From Malachius bipustulatus (taxonomy: Eukaryota; Arthropoda; Insecta; Coleoptera; Melyridae), in assembly GCA_910589415.1 (NCBI GenBank), contig OU342633.1:42042210-42106209 (forward strand): a stretch of 64,000 nt of DNA. Reading direction: 5' to 3'. A program made the position numbers and the translations under genes. The notes beneath the pieces are model-generated. The model saw only the letters and a list, made by a program, of their open reading frames with translations. It made no database searches and had not been told where the DNA came from. Shown here piece after piece: positions 12,706 to 24,034 of the stretch (position 1 is the stretch's first letter; each line of letters starts with the position of its first letter).

Positions 12706-13159
12706 CACTCTATATTTAGGAGTTGTCTATTAAAACATTTTTATAAATTTATATTTTTTATTGTTTAATTTTTGGAGGTTTCTGTTAGCATAATAATAAT
12801 ATTTACAAAATAACACTAAAATAAATAAATCACAATATGTACACTACTAATTCTAATTCTACTGCAATGAGTAGGAAAAATAAAACATCATCATCAGTAC
12901 CTATCAAAAAATACCTTTTTTCTGTATCTATACACAATCTGGTAATAAAAAAATTAAAAAAAAGTATTTAAATTATTTTTTAAAGAAAAAAAACAAATAA
13001 AGTTGAATCTAGCCATGGCATTAATATATGTATAGTAGGACTCATTACTGTAACTTCAGCAATGTGACAATGCTCATACTACTTACTCCACTAATTGCAA
13101 AATAAATTAAAATTAATATTATAAAATAATAATACTTAATACCGCCTTGGAAATACTCC

Positions 13160-13360
13160 TCAGAAGTAGGTCTTGTATCCTTGTTGCACATGTTGAGGTG
13201 GTTGATTAGACCTTTCAGGTTTACCAAAATTGAAAGTCTTGGAGACTTTGACCAGCTTGGAACTCTCTTCGGCGCTGTGAGTCCTCCAATAGACGGTCTG
13301 GACGGCGTTTCTTCCAGTAATGTAGCGAGTGGCGGCACCAACTAAATGTCTTGAAGGCAT
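13160..13360 (-). CDS. Small basic protein of unknown function, paralogue 2 (66 aa)
   Basis: Single-exon ORF on the minus strand, paralogous to 4309-4530 and facing it from 8.6 kb away. The shared core is LVGAATRYI-GRNAVQTVYWRT (residues 6-27), KVSKTFNFGK and a QGYKTYF-type C-terminus; the acidic/Ser linker is shorter here (about 6 residues fewer). I cannot assign a family. The N-terminus is Arg/His-rich without acidic residues, compatible with an organelle-targeting sequence but not proof of one. A textbook TATA box sits upstream (13507-13515), and the leader of roughly 120 nt is T/A-rich. Strong conservation of the core despite diverged flanks argues that both copies are functional genes. 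Confidence 0.7.
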   Translation of the reverse strand: MPSRHLVGAATRYITGRNAVQTVYWRTHSAEESSKLVKVSKTFNFGKPERSNQPPQHVQQGYKTYF

Positions 13361-13506
13361 CTTGATTTATTTCTGATTTTTTTCTTGGTCAAACTTAACT
13401 TGCGTCAAACTTCTCTAATTAGAGAACTTATATTGTTACGATAATTATACTTGTGATGAAGCTCGAAACTTGAAGTCTGAATGATGATAGCTCTTCAAAG
13501 TTCGTC

Positions 13507-13515
13507 CTATTTATA
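13507..13515 (-). promoter_or_regulatory. TATA box of small-protein gene 2
   Basis: TATAAATAG on the minus strand, about 147 nt upstream of the ATG at 13360. An initiator-like TTCAGACT lies about 30 nt downstream (13476-13483). Confidence 0.65.
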
Positions 13516-13604
13516 TGGACGATTCCTTTAGATAAAATTACGATCAGGCATAGCACGAATGAAATTTCGTTAGGTCTGCTGGACTAGACTCCGATGACGT
13601 GAAT

Positions 13605-13666
13605 GTTTGACGTAAAAGAGATATTTTTCAAAATTTATACACAGCACAGATCGCAGTGATCGCATG
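13605..13666 (-). promoter_or_regulatory. Shared upstream module of small-protein gene 2 (CRE-like)
   Basis: The plus strand reads GTTTGACGTAA (13605-13615) and TGATCGCATG (13657-13666), the same two words as upstream of paralogue 1 at 3994-4033. An extra ATGACGT occurs at 13594. Relative to its gene the module is inverted, which enhancer elements tolerate. Confidence 0.4.
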
Positions 13667-13699
13667 ACCTCAACGTGTAATGTAAGGCTAATGGAACTG

Positions 13700-14520
13700 G
13701 GGTTATCAAAGTTATGGAATCACTATGACCCGTATATTTTTGTTATGATAATAAGAACGTGCGAAATTATTTTGGTGATTATTATTACAGCAAATGCATA
13801 TTTTTACGTCTTTATTTGGGACGGTTTGGTATAGGTTATCGAAATTTTGGCTTTAAATAAGCACCAGAAATACATGCATGGCATTTCGAAATTTTTAAAA
13901 CCTAAATTTTTAATCCAAATACGCATGCAGAAAAATTGTAAACATTAATATTATGTTTATAAATACATATCTCAAAATAATTACATGTTAATTATGTTGG
14001 CAATAAATGTTTCAACCTCATTTGCCATATTCGATACAACTCTGTTGGGGGATAGGTATAGTCGGGAATATTATTAAGATATGTAAAAAAATCACCCCGG
14101 TTTACATAGTAAATTAGAAATAAGTGTTTAAGTGTTCAAAAATATTCCATCTCGTATTTTTAAAATGAAATGCTTTTCTTAACAGCAAATCCCAGTCAGA
14201 TATAATAATTAAAATTTTCAAACTTGATCCAGCTATCAAAATGTAACCGATTTTTCCGACGACGCACCTGTGAAAATGACAAGTAACACACTACTTATTA
14301 GGTACTTCTAAAATGACAAATATCACTCTAGAGTTGAAAAGTAAAATATCACACATTTTTTATGGAACTTTAAATATTTACTTTCTACATATATTTTAAT
14401 GGTTTTTTATGTAATAAATTTAATGATGTACCTACCTATAGACCCAAAACAGTAAAATCCAAAAGTTTATCTGGCGTTTTCGAAATATTATTTTTAATTG
14501 AAGCTCACAGTCATATTCGT
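13700..14520. other. Intergenic, nothing recognised
   Basis: AT-rich, no long ORF, no inverted repeats of note. Confidence 0.5.
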
Positions 14521-14597
14521 TAGCTTAGGTCAGAGCAGGCCCTTGAGGCTACTTACTTGAAAACTTCTGACACTTGCGGGCTTTACAATAGCCATAC
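14521..14597 (+). repeat. SINE 3' tail, solo copy
   Basis: Matches the 3' part of the 5S-derived SINE at 17710-17985: GGTCAGAG, GGCCCTTGAGGCTACTT, GAAAACTTCTGACACTTG, GGGCTTTAC and AGCCATAC occur in the same order. The 5S-like head is absent, so it is 5'-truncated or belongs to another element that shares the tail. Confidence 0.65.
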
Positions 14598-14691
14598 CTA
14601 CTTTTTTTATCCTGCTCGATATACAAAATGTACAAATAAATAACAAAAGATAAATCTCTATAATCTAAGAAATCTACCTAATAATAATAAT

Positions 14692-14946
14692 ATGACCTAC
14701 TTTCAATTTCTACAATTCTAAATTGTTTTATTTTTTATTTTATTTGTTGTTGTTACTTTCTAATTCAATTAAAATTATTAAAATAATTAAAATGATTAGT
14801 TTTCTTTGTAAAGTTTTCAAATATATAAAATATAAAAAGATTAAAATATTCATTAATCTTTGATCGTAGGAAAAATAGAGTACATTACTAGTGTGGAAAG
14901 TTGTCCATAATGGGCCACTTTCCACACTAGTAATGTACTATATTTT
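14692..14946 (-). repeat. Inverted-repeat element family B, copy 1
   Basis: A hairpin at 14871-14946 (TACATTACTAGTGTGGAAAG ... CTTTCCACACTAGTAATGTA) is followed on the minus strand by about 180 bp ending in GAAAGTAGGTCAT. The same arrangement occurs on the plus strand at 47955-48190 (ATTACATTACTAGTGTGG, ACTAATGAATG, GAAAGTAGGTCAG). Confidence 0.7.
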
Positions 14947-16129
14947 TATATTTATACTATTCCCGCCTTCATAAAATTCGTCTATATAGAGAAAGCTCAA
15001 ACTCTATTAATTATTTATTACAAAAATATGATTTTATACACACTATCTACGCAATACTATTTATTCAAAACACCAATAAAAACTACTTAATATTAATTTT
15101 GTAAACCGCAAGTCTTGACCCATCACTATCTTCGGCTGCCAAACTGCACATCTGTTATTATTCCTATTAGGAATAGATCCAGGAAACGATCCCAGTCTCT
15201 TTGGTTTGGTGGTCAGGGCAGAAACTCAGGTACAACGTTCTTCCTCCTGTAAATTTTAGTTTGAGATTTTGTTTCATCTTACATACAGAAATGTCAGAAA
15301 AATGTCTTTTTTGCCAAAATTTTTAAGAAAATTAAAATGGCTGACATTTTGAAGAGACTGATATTGATCAAATGAAACACCTATATATCAGACCACTCCT
15401 TCTAGACCATCTTGGCCCTTAAAATAAAAATTTAGCTTCGCAGAGATTTTTAATAGGACAGTCCGTATAAACTGCGTATAATGAATATAATAATAATGAA
15501 TTTAAAGATATTCTGCATTAATAACTTTTTACATAAAACAATTATTGTATCAAATGAAACCAAAATCATTTCTGTTTATTGTCCAGTTTTCTTTTTCTTT
15601 ATCTTTTCTGTTCTTGGTCTTTTTTATTTATTTTTAATAGTCTTAATTTCTCTTATTAGTTTTAACTCCAGCGTACAGGCGTAAGTATACCTACATATAC
15701 TGCCTCTTTGCTGGAATGTTTATGTTTTTTTTTCATTTTAGTAAGAATTTTGTGAAGACAGAAAAAAAAACGTTCTTGAGCACATTTTTATGCGATAATT
15801 TAACTCATGTATTAAAAATGACATAAGGAATAGTGTTTTTGTCACTTTGACATCGGATAAAGTTAGCCCTAACTTTGCATCTGGATAAAATGTAAGCTAG
15901 CTTTTTAGACGCAAAATCAAGTAAGTAGTTACCAAGGTGATATTAATTGACAAATTAATAAACGTCATTTATTAATAATTATTATCATATGAACGATTTG
16001 TTGCAAACAAAGAAATGAGTGATTCAAAGCGTTTTGGGACTTGTTAATTCGCGTAACTGTAATAATAATAATAACTGTACTTTTTCCAATAAATAAATAA
16101 ATTTTGTTATTCGTTAAATTATCTCCCTA
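14947..16129. other. Intergenic, nothing recognised
   Basis: AT-rich with no supported gene. A 67-codon open frame at 15481-15684 is hydrophobic by base composition and is not believed. Confidence 0.45.
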
Positions 16130-16352
16130 AATTACACACGAGCTTATATTTTTTATCCGGATAAAGATGCACTTTTAAACTCAAATTTGTTTTTTCTTTG
16201 GTAATTCAACTCGTCAAATTGTCAGATAAAACGACTCGTCCTTCGGACTCGTCGTTTTATCAGACAATTTGACTCGTTAAATTGCCAATAAAAAACAAAT
16301 TTTCGTTAAAACTGCATCTTTATTCGGATAAAAAATAAGCTCTCGTGTAATT
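16130..16352. mobile_element. MITE with ~100-bp inverted repeats
   Basis: The left end AATTACACACGAGCTTATA and right end ATAAGCTCTCGTGTAATT are inverted repeats extending to the centre (TTTTTTATCCGGATAAAGATGCA against TGCATCTTTATTCGGATAAAAAA). The centre is itself a hairpin, GACGAGTCCGAAGGACGAG on the minus strand. No ORF. Confidence 0.8.
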
Positions 16353-16520
16353 ACCCCCGATATAATCATAAATATTTTCGCCACTTTTTAAATTGACTTT
16401 CTGAAATTTTTAAACCTGCTGACTCTTTAAACTAAACCTGACTAATTGTACCATCAATAATATCATCTACAATGATGGATATTAAAATTTAGCAGCTTTG
16501 ACCCTTTGACCCTTTTCCTA

Positions 16521-18191
16521 TACAGGGTGTCCCACGACCTGACTGCCATAGCTTAAGGGTAGGTGTAGTTTTTCAAGGCGATTCAGGATCTGGTTTTGAA
16601 ATTTTCCTGAGGCCCTTCGTTTCGATTATACAGGGTGATTTGTGCAATTTGCCGAAATCTTTGATGAGCGATATCTTTTGAACGAATTGATCGAATTTAA
16701 CGAAATTTGGTAGATATGCTCTACTAATGACACTTAATACCTCGCATTTTTCGCCGATTCGAAAACTGCAGGGCCGTACTAATTTTTTTTTATATCTTTC
16801 GGCTTTGTCGAAAAGTTCACCCTGTATGCATTTTATTCAAAGTTTGGTGCCATTTTCTAAAACTACGTGAAAAATGCTACAATTATGGTAGAAAAATACT
16901 TGGCATCATTAAACTGAATCGAGAAGAAAATTCAGTTTTTTAGTTTTTTATTCGGAATTTCAATTCATGTGTTGTTCATAATTGACGAAAAATCAAATGT
17001 GGTTTTTTAAAACTTGCGTATTTTGTAGTTATTTCAAATAAATTTACTTTATCTACATCAGATTTAGCCAGATTGGGGACCCTTCTACAGATTGTTTCGA
17101 GCTAAAAAAAATTTTAAATGGTTTTTAGATTAATTTCAAGGTCAAGGAAATGTGTTGAGTTTGATGGTGGTCTCCTTGACCATTACCTGCACTGAATTGT
17201 AGTTTTTCTTCCCAACATTTGTGTTGATATTTTTCTTCCTGTTTCGTTTATGTGGATAATTATTTGTCTATGTGGTAATGTGTTAAATGTGTTATTTATT
17301 TTGCTGTTAAAACTTATTCTTAGCTCGAAATAATCTGTAGAAGGGTCCCCAATCTTGGTTAAATCTGTAGATAAAGTAAATTTATTTGAAATAACTACAA
17401 AATACGCAAGTTTTAAAAAACCACATTTGATTTTTCTTAAATTATTAACAACACATGAATTGAAATTCCGAATAAAAAACTAAAAAACTGAATTTTCTTC
17501 TCGATTCAGTTTAATGATGCCAAGTATTTTTTTTACCACAATTGTAGCATTTTTCACGTAGTTTTAGAAAATGGCACCAAACTTTGAATAAAATGCATAC
17601 AGGGTGAACTTTTCGACAAAACCGAAAGATATCAATAAAATAAGTACGGCCCTGCAGTTTTCAAATCGGCGAAAAATGCGAGGTATTAAGTGTCATTAGT
17701 AGAGCATATACAATCGGTCACAATAGCCAAGCTGCTAGAGTTTCGGTCAAACGATCTCTAAAGTGCAGCATGACTTTTCTTGGTCAGTACTTAGATGGGT
17801 GACCAATTATAGTGGTAAATAAAAAAGTTCCGTGACCGATCGTGCTCCGGGAGGTACGTTAAAAAGGGGGTCCTGACTGCTTCACAGCAGTCGTTAAGTT
17901 ACGTCAGAGGCCCTTGAGGCTACTTGAAAACTTCTGACACTTGGGCTTTACCACTGCACAGCCATACGATATTTATTTATTTATTTAGTAGAGCATATCT
18001 ACCAAATTTCGTTAAATTCGATCAATTCGTTCAAAAGATATCGCTCATCAAAGATTTCGGCAAATTGCACAAATCACCCTGTATAATCGAAACGAAGGGC
18101 CTCAGGAAAATTTCAAAACCAGATCCTGAATCGCCTTGAAAAACTACACCTACCCTTAAGCTATGGCAGTCAGGTCGTGGGACACCCTGTA
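16521..18191. mobile_element. Long foldback element P5, 1.67 kb, carrying a SINE
   Basis: Left end TACAGGGTGTCCCACGACC and right end GGTCGTGGGACACCCTGTA begin inverted arms about 590 bp long: the left arm is 16521-about 17110, and the right arm is about 17320-18191 minus the SINE inserted at 17710-17985. Matches are close along the whole arm (for example GTTGGGGAC-type segment at 17073 and 17345, GATATCGCTCATCAAAGATTTC on the right opposite GAAATCTTTGATGAGCGATATC on the left). The spacer is about 210 bp. No transposase is encoded. Confidence 0.85.
17710..17985 (+). mobile_element. 5S-rRNA-derived SINE with 13-bp target-site duplication
   Basis: A 276-bp insertion in the right arm of foldback P5 is flanked by TAGTAGAGCATAT on both sides (17697-17709 and 17986-17998). 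Its head resembles an insect 5S rRNA gene: a TCGGTC..CGATC stretch near 17740, GCAGCAT near 17766, and AGTACTTAGATGGG at 17787-17800, which is the 5S internal-control-region sequence. The body has CCGTGACCGATCGTGCTCC, the tail GAGGCCCTTGAGGC...AGCCATAC, and the end is an (ATTT)n run. This is a SINE3-type element, presumably mobilised by a LINE that recognises the tail. Confidence 0.8.
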
Positions 18192-18229
18192 TGTACCACA
18201 ATACGCTAACTGGCTAACTAATTAAGAAA

Positions 18230-18725
18230 ATGGCAATTTTCTTACACTATACCTTGAAATCCGAAAGAAATTCGTCTTTTTACGTCAGAAGTTCGTCAAT
18301 GTTGTTAATGTATTTTCAAAAGTTATTCCATTCTTATGCAGGGACTCAAAAAACGGAAATTTTTACGAAAATTCAAATGGGTCGCCGTTTGGAAACGTCT
18401 CGATCGATTTCAATCATATGTAAAGTCACTCCTTTTGGATATCCTACTTTTTGAATATCTTACTCCCACAAAAATTTCAGACCCCTAGATTGGAAAGTGG
18501 GACCTGAAATGGGGAGACAAGAACGGATTTTTTCGAAATTTGAATGGACACCTATTATTATTGTATAATAGAAATAACGCGGCTATATAGAAATTTTTTA
18601 ACGAAAGTCAAAAGTTCTCCAAAAGTTTTACAAAACAACAAAATTTTCGTTCAAAAATCTTGAATGATGAAGCATGAAGCTACAGGGGCGTTTTGAAATC
18701 AAGAATTTTAAATTTTCGAAATACT
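18230..18725 (-). repeat. Dispersed repeat family A, minus-strand copy
   Basis: The reverse complement contains CGCCCCTGTAGCTTCAT, CAATCTAGGGGTCTGAAATTT and TTGAACGAAAATTTT, matching the 1478-2130 and 26997-27700 copies in order. Degenerate and non-coding. Confidence 0.65.
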
Positions 18726-19228
18726 AAATTAACTAGTTAGGTAATAAAAGAAAAAATACAAAATTTTTTTTTCAGGTTTTCGTTGAAAACGACAAAGTTT
18801 TTTGAAAAATAATAAAAGAAATAAAAGTTTTAGAATTAAATTCCCCATCAAATTAGGTAAATAATAATTGTTTAAATCGGCAAACAACCTAAAAAAATGG
18901 CATTTTGAGGGTGCATCCATCCCTTTTCATTTTTCAACCCTTTAAAATGCTACAATTTAACTCTGCTTAACTGTCAATGAATGCTCTTAGTACACTTACT
19001 ATACGTGTACCAAATATTCTTCTAAGTTCTGGTAAGTATAACTAAGATTTTTTTTCGAAATTTGAAACCCCTATTTCAAGGCCTACAAATTCTCAAAGGG
19101 TCCAACTTAGCAAAGAGGCAAGTTGCATTGAATCACCATCATATTTTGGATTCCCCTACACGCCCCTGCTCTGTGTCGGTTCTTATGCGAAATACCCTGT
19201 ATAACATAATAATATATAGGGTTTTATA

Positions 19229-20085
19229 TACAGGGTGATTGATTGAAACGCCACATTAGAAAAAGTTCGACTTCCAAATGATCTAGGAATCTGAAATTTG
19301 GAACTTAGGCAACATACCTAATAACGAGTCAAAATGAAATATTACCAAGATGGTAGAACATTTAAAATGGCGAAAGCAACGGCCATCTTTGTTTTTTTAA
19401 ATGGGACACCCATATATTATTGCATTTTCAGATCGTCTGAGAAAATGTAATAACAATGGTGCTTATAGTTGTATTTTAAATTGAGTAGGCCATGAGTTAT
19501 AAACAAGTGAAAATCGTGATTTTCCAACTTAAAAGACATTTACCACGAAAACGGCTCATGATATCAGAAAACGGCTTACATGTTCCTATCTTAACTTTTC
19601 ATCTGGTATCCTACTGTAGAGTTGAACTGTTTATACAGGGTGATGAAAAATCTGACAATTTTCACCACCTTGTATAAAGATTTCAACTGCATATTTGGAT
19701 GCCTTATAAAAAGTTAAGATAGGGACATATGTAAGCCGTTTTCTGATATCTTGAGCCGTTTTCGTGATAAATGTCTTTAAAGTTGGAAAATCACGATTTT
19801 CACTTGTTTATAACTTATAGCCTACTCAATTTAAAATACAACTATAAGCACCATTGTTATTACATTTTCTCAGACGATATGAAAATGCAATAATATATAT
19901 GGGGTGTCCCATTTAAAAAAACAAAGATGGCCATAGCCATCGCCATTTTTAAATGTGCTGTCATCTTGGTAATATTTCATTTTGACTCGTTATTAGGTAT
20001 GTTGCCTAAGTTTCAAATTTCAGATTCCTAGATCATTTGGAAGTCGAATTTTTTCTAATGTGGCGTTTCAATCAATCACCCTGTA
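19229..20085. mobile_element. Long foldback element P6
   Basis: Palindrome of 857 bp with ends TACAGGGTGATTGATTGAAA and TTTCAATCAATCACCCTGTA. Arms match closely along about 390 bp. The central part (about 19490-19810) is the same core as in foldbacks P7 and P8 (GTGAAAATCGTGATTTTCCA, GAAAACGGCTTACATGT), and the very centre (19631-19676) is a further TATACAGGGTGATG / CACCTTGTATA pair. So at least three sets of termini are nested. Confidence 0.85.
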
Positions 20086-20744
20086 TACCTAAATTAAATA
20101 TACAGGGTTTTACTCAAGGGTATGTAATAAATTTAAAGGCGCATTCCTGGGACAATTTAAAGTTCATAAGTTCATATAACATGAGTCCTAAAATGTCTTG
20201 CTTTGAAGATACGGGGATTTAAAATCCAGTGGCGTCCCGGAGGGCACCCTTACTAGTACCTATTATTGCAAAGAAAAATTTAATACACTGACTTTTTTTA
20301 AATATTGATATTTTTTAAGATTAGGCAACTAGAAATACAACTTTTATGCCTCGTGACTTTTCTTCGTATCTCCTGTGGTTTTCTAAAAAAAAATTAAACC
20401 CGCTTCAAGGCATGTTGAAAAATTGATTTTAATTTTAACGGTTTTATTAGTACAGCGTTAAAGTGGCTTTAATTATTTTTCTCGAAAATGAAGTAAAATA
20501 GGCAAACAATTTAAGAGACAAAAAAAAATATCAAAAATTAAAAAAGTCAGTGGCGTAAATTTTTTTTGAATAATTTTGGTGAGGGTGAAAAATGACTTCA
20601 AGCACTCTGTGTATTTCTTGAAAACCAGACGTTTGAGGACTCATGTTTATATGAACTTTATGTATAATAAAATTAAAATTAAATTAAAATTGGTCCAGCA
20701 ATACGCGCCCTTAAATTTAATAAGTAACACTGTAGGTATTTCGT

Positions 20745-20868
20745 GGGCAGATGAATTTTGGAAAACCACTTCTTCGTGATATGGGAATCAGGATCGGTGG
20801 ACATTTTCGTAAAGTGATGTCGTCCTCAAGTGTGTATAGGTATTTTTTTATTGAAAAATATACACTAA
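20745..20868 (-). repeat. Dispersed repeat family A, terminal fragment
   Basis: Reverse-complement match to 1478-1610: GATCGGTGGACATTT, AAAGTGATGTCGTCCTCAA and the terminal AT-rich hairpin near 20835-20868. Confidence 0.6.
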
Positions 20869-20871
20869 TAC

Positions 20872-21135
20872 GGACCTGAATTTTTGTCTTGATTTTGGAA
20901 GGAAATGGTACCCTTAATTTATTTTGTTCATTTTTTTTCTGAGATTTTGAAATTTCATAAAGAAATTTAATACGGTTTTGGGATAAATTTAAAAGAGAGA
21001 TGAAACCTTTATTGAGTGTGCCGCGGTCTGATTTTTTCAGGTTGCTATAAATACATATAATATAATTTATTTACTTTCTTTACATAAGTTAGAGTCCAAT
21101 TATTACCTATAGGAAGGCGAATAATATGTTCTTAC
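20872..21135 (+). repeat. Dispersed repeat, inverted copy at about 25600-25805
   Basis: CTTGATTTTGGAAGGAAAT, CTGAGATTTTGAAATTTCATA and AGAGTCCAATTATTACCTATAGGAA recur in reverse complement at 25600-25805. The two copies bracket the LINE fragment and foldback P7. Confidence 0.5.
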
Positions 21136-21221
21136 TGCGCAGGAATGTTGGTTACCAATAATGGTTGCCGCATTTCGTGCATAGGATTATGCACTCAATA
21201 CTATAACAATACTATGCAATT

Positions 21222-22180
21222 TTGCAAAAATCTTTGAACATATTATATTCAAGCGTATACATATACTCAGAGGTCCATTATTTATCTCCTAATCAGTAAT
21301 CAGCATGGATTTATGTCCAAACGTTCGACAGTCACCAACCTAGCTTGTTTTTCACAGTTTGTTTCCGAGGTAATTGACAGTCGTGGGCAGGTGGACGTAA
21401 TTTATACAGATTTTCAGAAGGCATTTGATCAGATAGACCACTTTGTTCTTCTCGGGAAAATGCAGTCATTTGGTTTCGTCTTGTCCTTGATAAATTTATT
21501 CAAATCTTACCTTCTTAATAGAAAACAATTTGTGGCATATGGTAATATTAGCTCTGGATACTCTACGCCGACATCGGGAGTGCCGCAGGGTTCAAACCTG
21601 GGACCACTCCTTTTCTTGCTCTTCATAAACGACATTACGGACGTCCTGAGCTGTGACAGCTTATTGTACGCAGATGATCTGAAAATATTTGTAAGTGTGA
21701 CCTCGGTGTCTGATTGTACTTTGTTGCAGGAGAATGTGGACCGCATATCTCAGTGGTGTCGGCAAAACAGACTGTCTTTGAACACATCTAAAATTTACGC
21801 GGTCCACATTCGTTCCATCGAGCGTGTTCAGAGGAAATTCTTGAAATTTTTATTTTTAAAAACTGATGGCTCTTATCCTCCGAGAGGGTTTGAGCACTCT
21901 GTTCTCTTGAAGAAATGTAATGTTGTGTCTCTAAATCTTAGACGCGTGTTATTGTCGTGATTAATTTTCTTTATAAATTAGTGAATGGTAATGTTGACTG
22001 TGTTTTCCTCCTCAGCAGAGTCCCATTTTTGGTCCCTCGTTTGAATGTGCGGCTGCAGTCTACATTTTACATTCCTTTCAGACGAAGTAATGCATTGGTT
22101 AGATCGCCACTCCCTCTGATGTGCTCGTACTTCAATTGTAAAGTCTATTTCACCGAAACTTGTGCAAAAGCCATAAACCC
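21222..22180 (+). pseudogene. Jockey-clade LINE fragment with internal deletion
   Basis: A 215-codon open frame (21313-21960) carries reverse-transcriptase motif A (YTDFQKAFD, about residues 31-39), motif B (SGVPQGSNLGPLLFLLFIND, near residues 87-106) and the catalytic YADD (near 119). After LSLNTSK the protein jumps directly to the ORF C-terminal segment (ERVQRKFLKFLF), so the thumb and following region are deleted. A TGA at 21958 is followed by a further frame (21957-22217) with the usual end of Jockey-type ORF2 (FLYKLVNG, FYIPFRRSN). Upstream, 21225-21312 continues the RT (NQHGF) through a frameshift. The element is 5'-truncated and dead. Confidence 0.85.
22137..22177 (+). repeat. About 40-bp segment shared with 24650-24690
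   Basis: AAAGTCTATTTCACCGAAAC and the following 20 bases occur here at the end of the LINE fragment and in reverse complement at about 24650-24688. Both read KVYFTETCAKAIN. This is either part of the LINE's terminal region or a captured sequence. Confidence 0.55.
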
Positions 22181-22217
22181 GTCACAGGTAATCCCACCCT
22201 CTGGCCGCCTATCCTAG

Positions 22218-23151
22218 TCACACAATAGAACAACTATTTACTTTCTAGTTGTAAAATTCTGTAAAGAAGGTAAATCGCAAGACAGGTGTTTGTGAAGAAA
22301 AAGGAGAGGAATATATTTAGGCGTACAGTCAAGCTACCAGTAACATGGCATATTTTACAGAATAGGGGTAAAGCAGAAGTCTCAAACTTTTAACATTATT
22401 TAAAAATTTTAAGCGACACGTTTTTATAGAAGGTGAAACCAAAATTACTGATGTCGCTCCTTACCCCCCAGGAAGTAATCTCTTGACAATTGAAAACCCT
22501 TACCTGATGAGTTAGACCTGCAATAAATTTTCTTAACGACGGTCATAAAATTTTTGAATTAGGTACTTTACTTGCCACCATAGACTGCGAATTTAAAATC
22601 AATTTGTATTTTAATTTCAAATTGTCTCTGTTTTATTTTCATAATAAAGGTAATGAGCCCACTTTTGGTATGTTTTACACTAAGTAGGTACGTCAGCATT
22701 ATAAAAAAAAGCATGCTCTTCGGTTGTCATATTCACCAATTTTTTTGGAATAGAGTAATCAAAATAAGATGGAGTATTATTATTGCGTATTATAAGGGCA
22801 TTAAATACGAAGTAAACATTTTTTGTTTATTTATTGAATTTTATCATTTCTTATAAAATAGAAAATAAACTTCCAACTTTTAAGATGGCCTTTCTTCCTG
22901 TTGAATGCCTACACGTTGCACTGACAACATAGAAAAAGGTTAGAGAAATTTTAACACATATTTTCGAAAATTTCGCTCCTGCATTAGTTTCTATTACTTA
23001 CGTTGATTTTTCTAATTATTATATAAATAATTTTAACATAAACTAATATTGCAGACAAAGTCTCAAGAATTCGGGATTATTTTAGGTATTACTATAAGAA
23101 AAATTTGTAAAAACGTGAAACAAAAGTTACCACTATTAGACCACCTATGTA
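22218..23151. other. Intergenic, nothing recognised
   Basis: AT-rich; no gene supported. Confidence 0.45.
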
Positions 23152-24034
23152 TACAGGGTTATTCACGGTATACGCCACGGAAGTTTATGGCCGTGTCTCT
23201 GGATTTTAGGACCTTTTTATTTTTGGAGTGGATAGAGACCCGGCAGAGGTACGTTTTAAAATTATATTCATAATGTACAGAATGTCCCAAAAGCATGAAA
23301 CATATCAAAGTTAGGTTTTTTTAAATAGAATGCTCCTATGTTATTGCATTTTTATATTGCCTGGGAAGAAAAAAGAAGATTGGCTTTTACAGTTGGTGTT
23401 TAAATTCAGAAGTTTGTGAGTTATAAACAAGTGAAAATCGTCATTTTTCAAGTTCAAGGCCCTGTACAAGGAAAACGGCTTAAGATAGAGAAAAACGGCT
23501 TACATGTCCCTATTTTAACTTTTCATATACTATCCTACGGTATAGAAACATTTGTACTTTCTTTGATTTATTTATTTGTCGACGCGTGGAGAAATCTCAG
23601 AATTTTTCAAATTTTTTATCACCCTGTATAAACATTTCATCTACATCATTGGATAGTACATGAAAAGTTAAAATAGGGACATGTAAGCCGTTTTTCTCTA
23701 TCTTCAGCCGTTTTCGTTGTACAGGGCCTTGAACTTGAGAAATGACGATTTTCACTTGTTTATAACTCAAAAACTTCTGAATTTAAACACCAACTGTAAA
23801 AGCCAATCTTATTTTCTGTTCTCAGACATTCTAAAAATGCAATAACATAGGAGCATTCCATTTAAAAAAACATAACTTTGATATGTTTCATGCTTTTGGG
23901 ACATCCTGTACATTATGAATATAATTTTAAAACGTACCTCTGCCGGGTCTCTATCCACTCCAAAAATAAAAAGATCCTAAAATCCAGAGACACGGCCATA
24001 AACTTCCGTGGCGTATACCGTGAATAACCCTGTA
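23152..24034. mobile_element. Long foldback element P7, nested
   Basis: Outer ends TACAGGGTTATTCACGGTAT and ATACCGTGAATAACCCTGTA with about 120-bp outer arms. Inside is a second pair of termini (TACAGAATGTCCCAAAAGC at about 23276 and GCTTTTGGGACATCCTGTA at about 23893), then the core shared with P6 and P8 (ATAACTCAAAAACTTCTGAA, GACATGTAAGCCGTTTT), and a lone TATCACCCTGTATA near the centre (about 23618). Confidence 0.85.
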
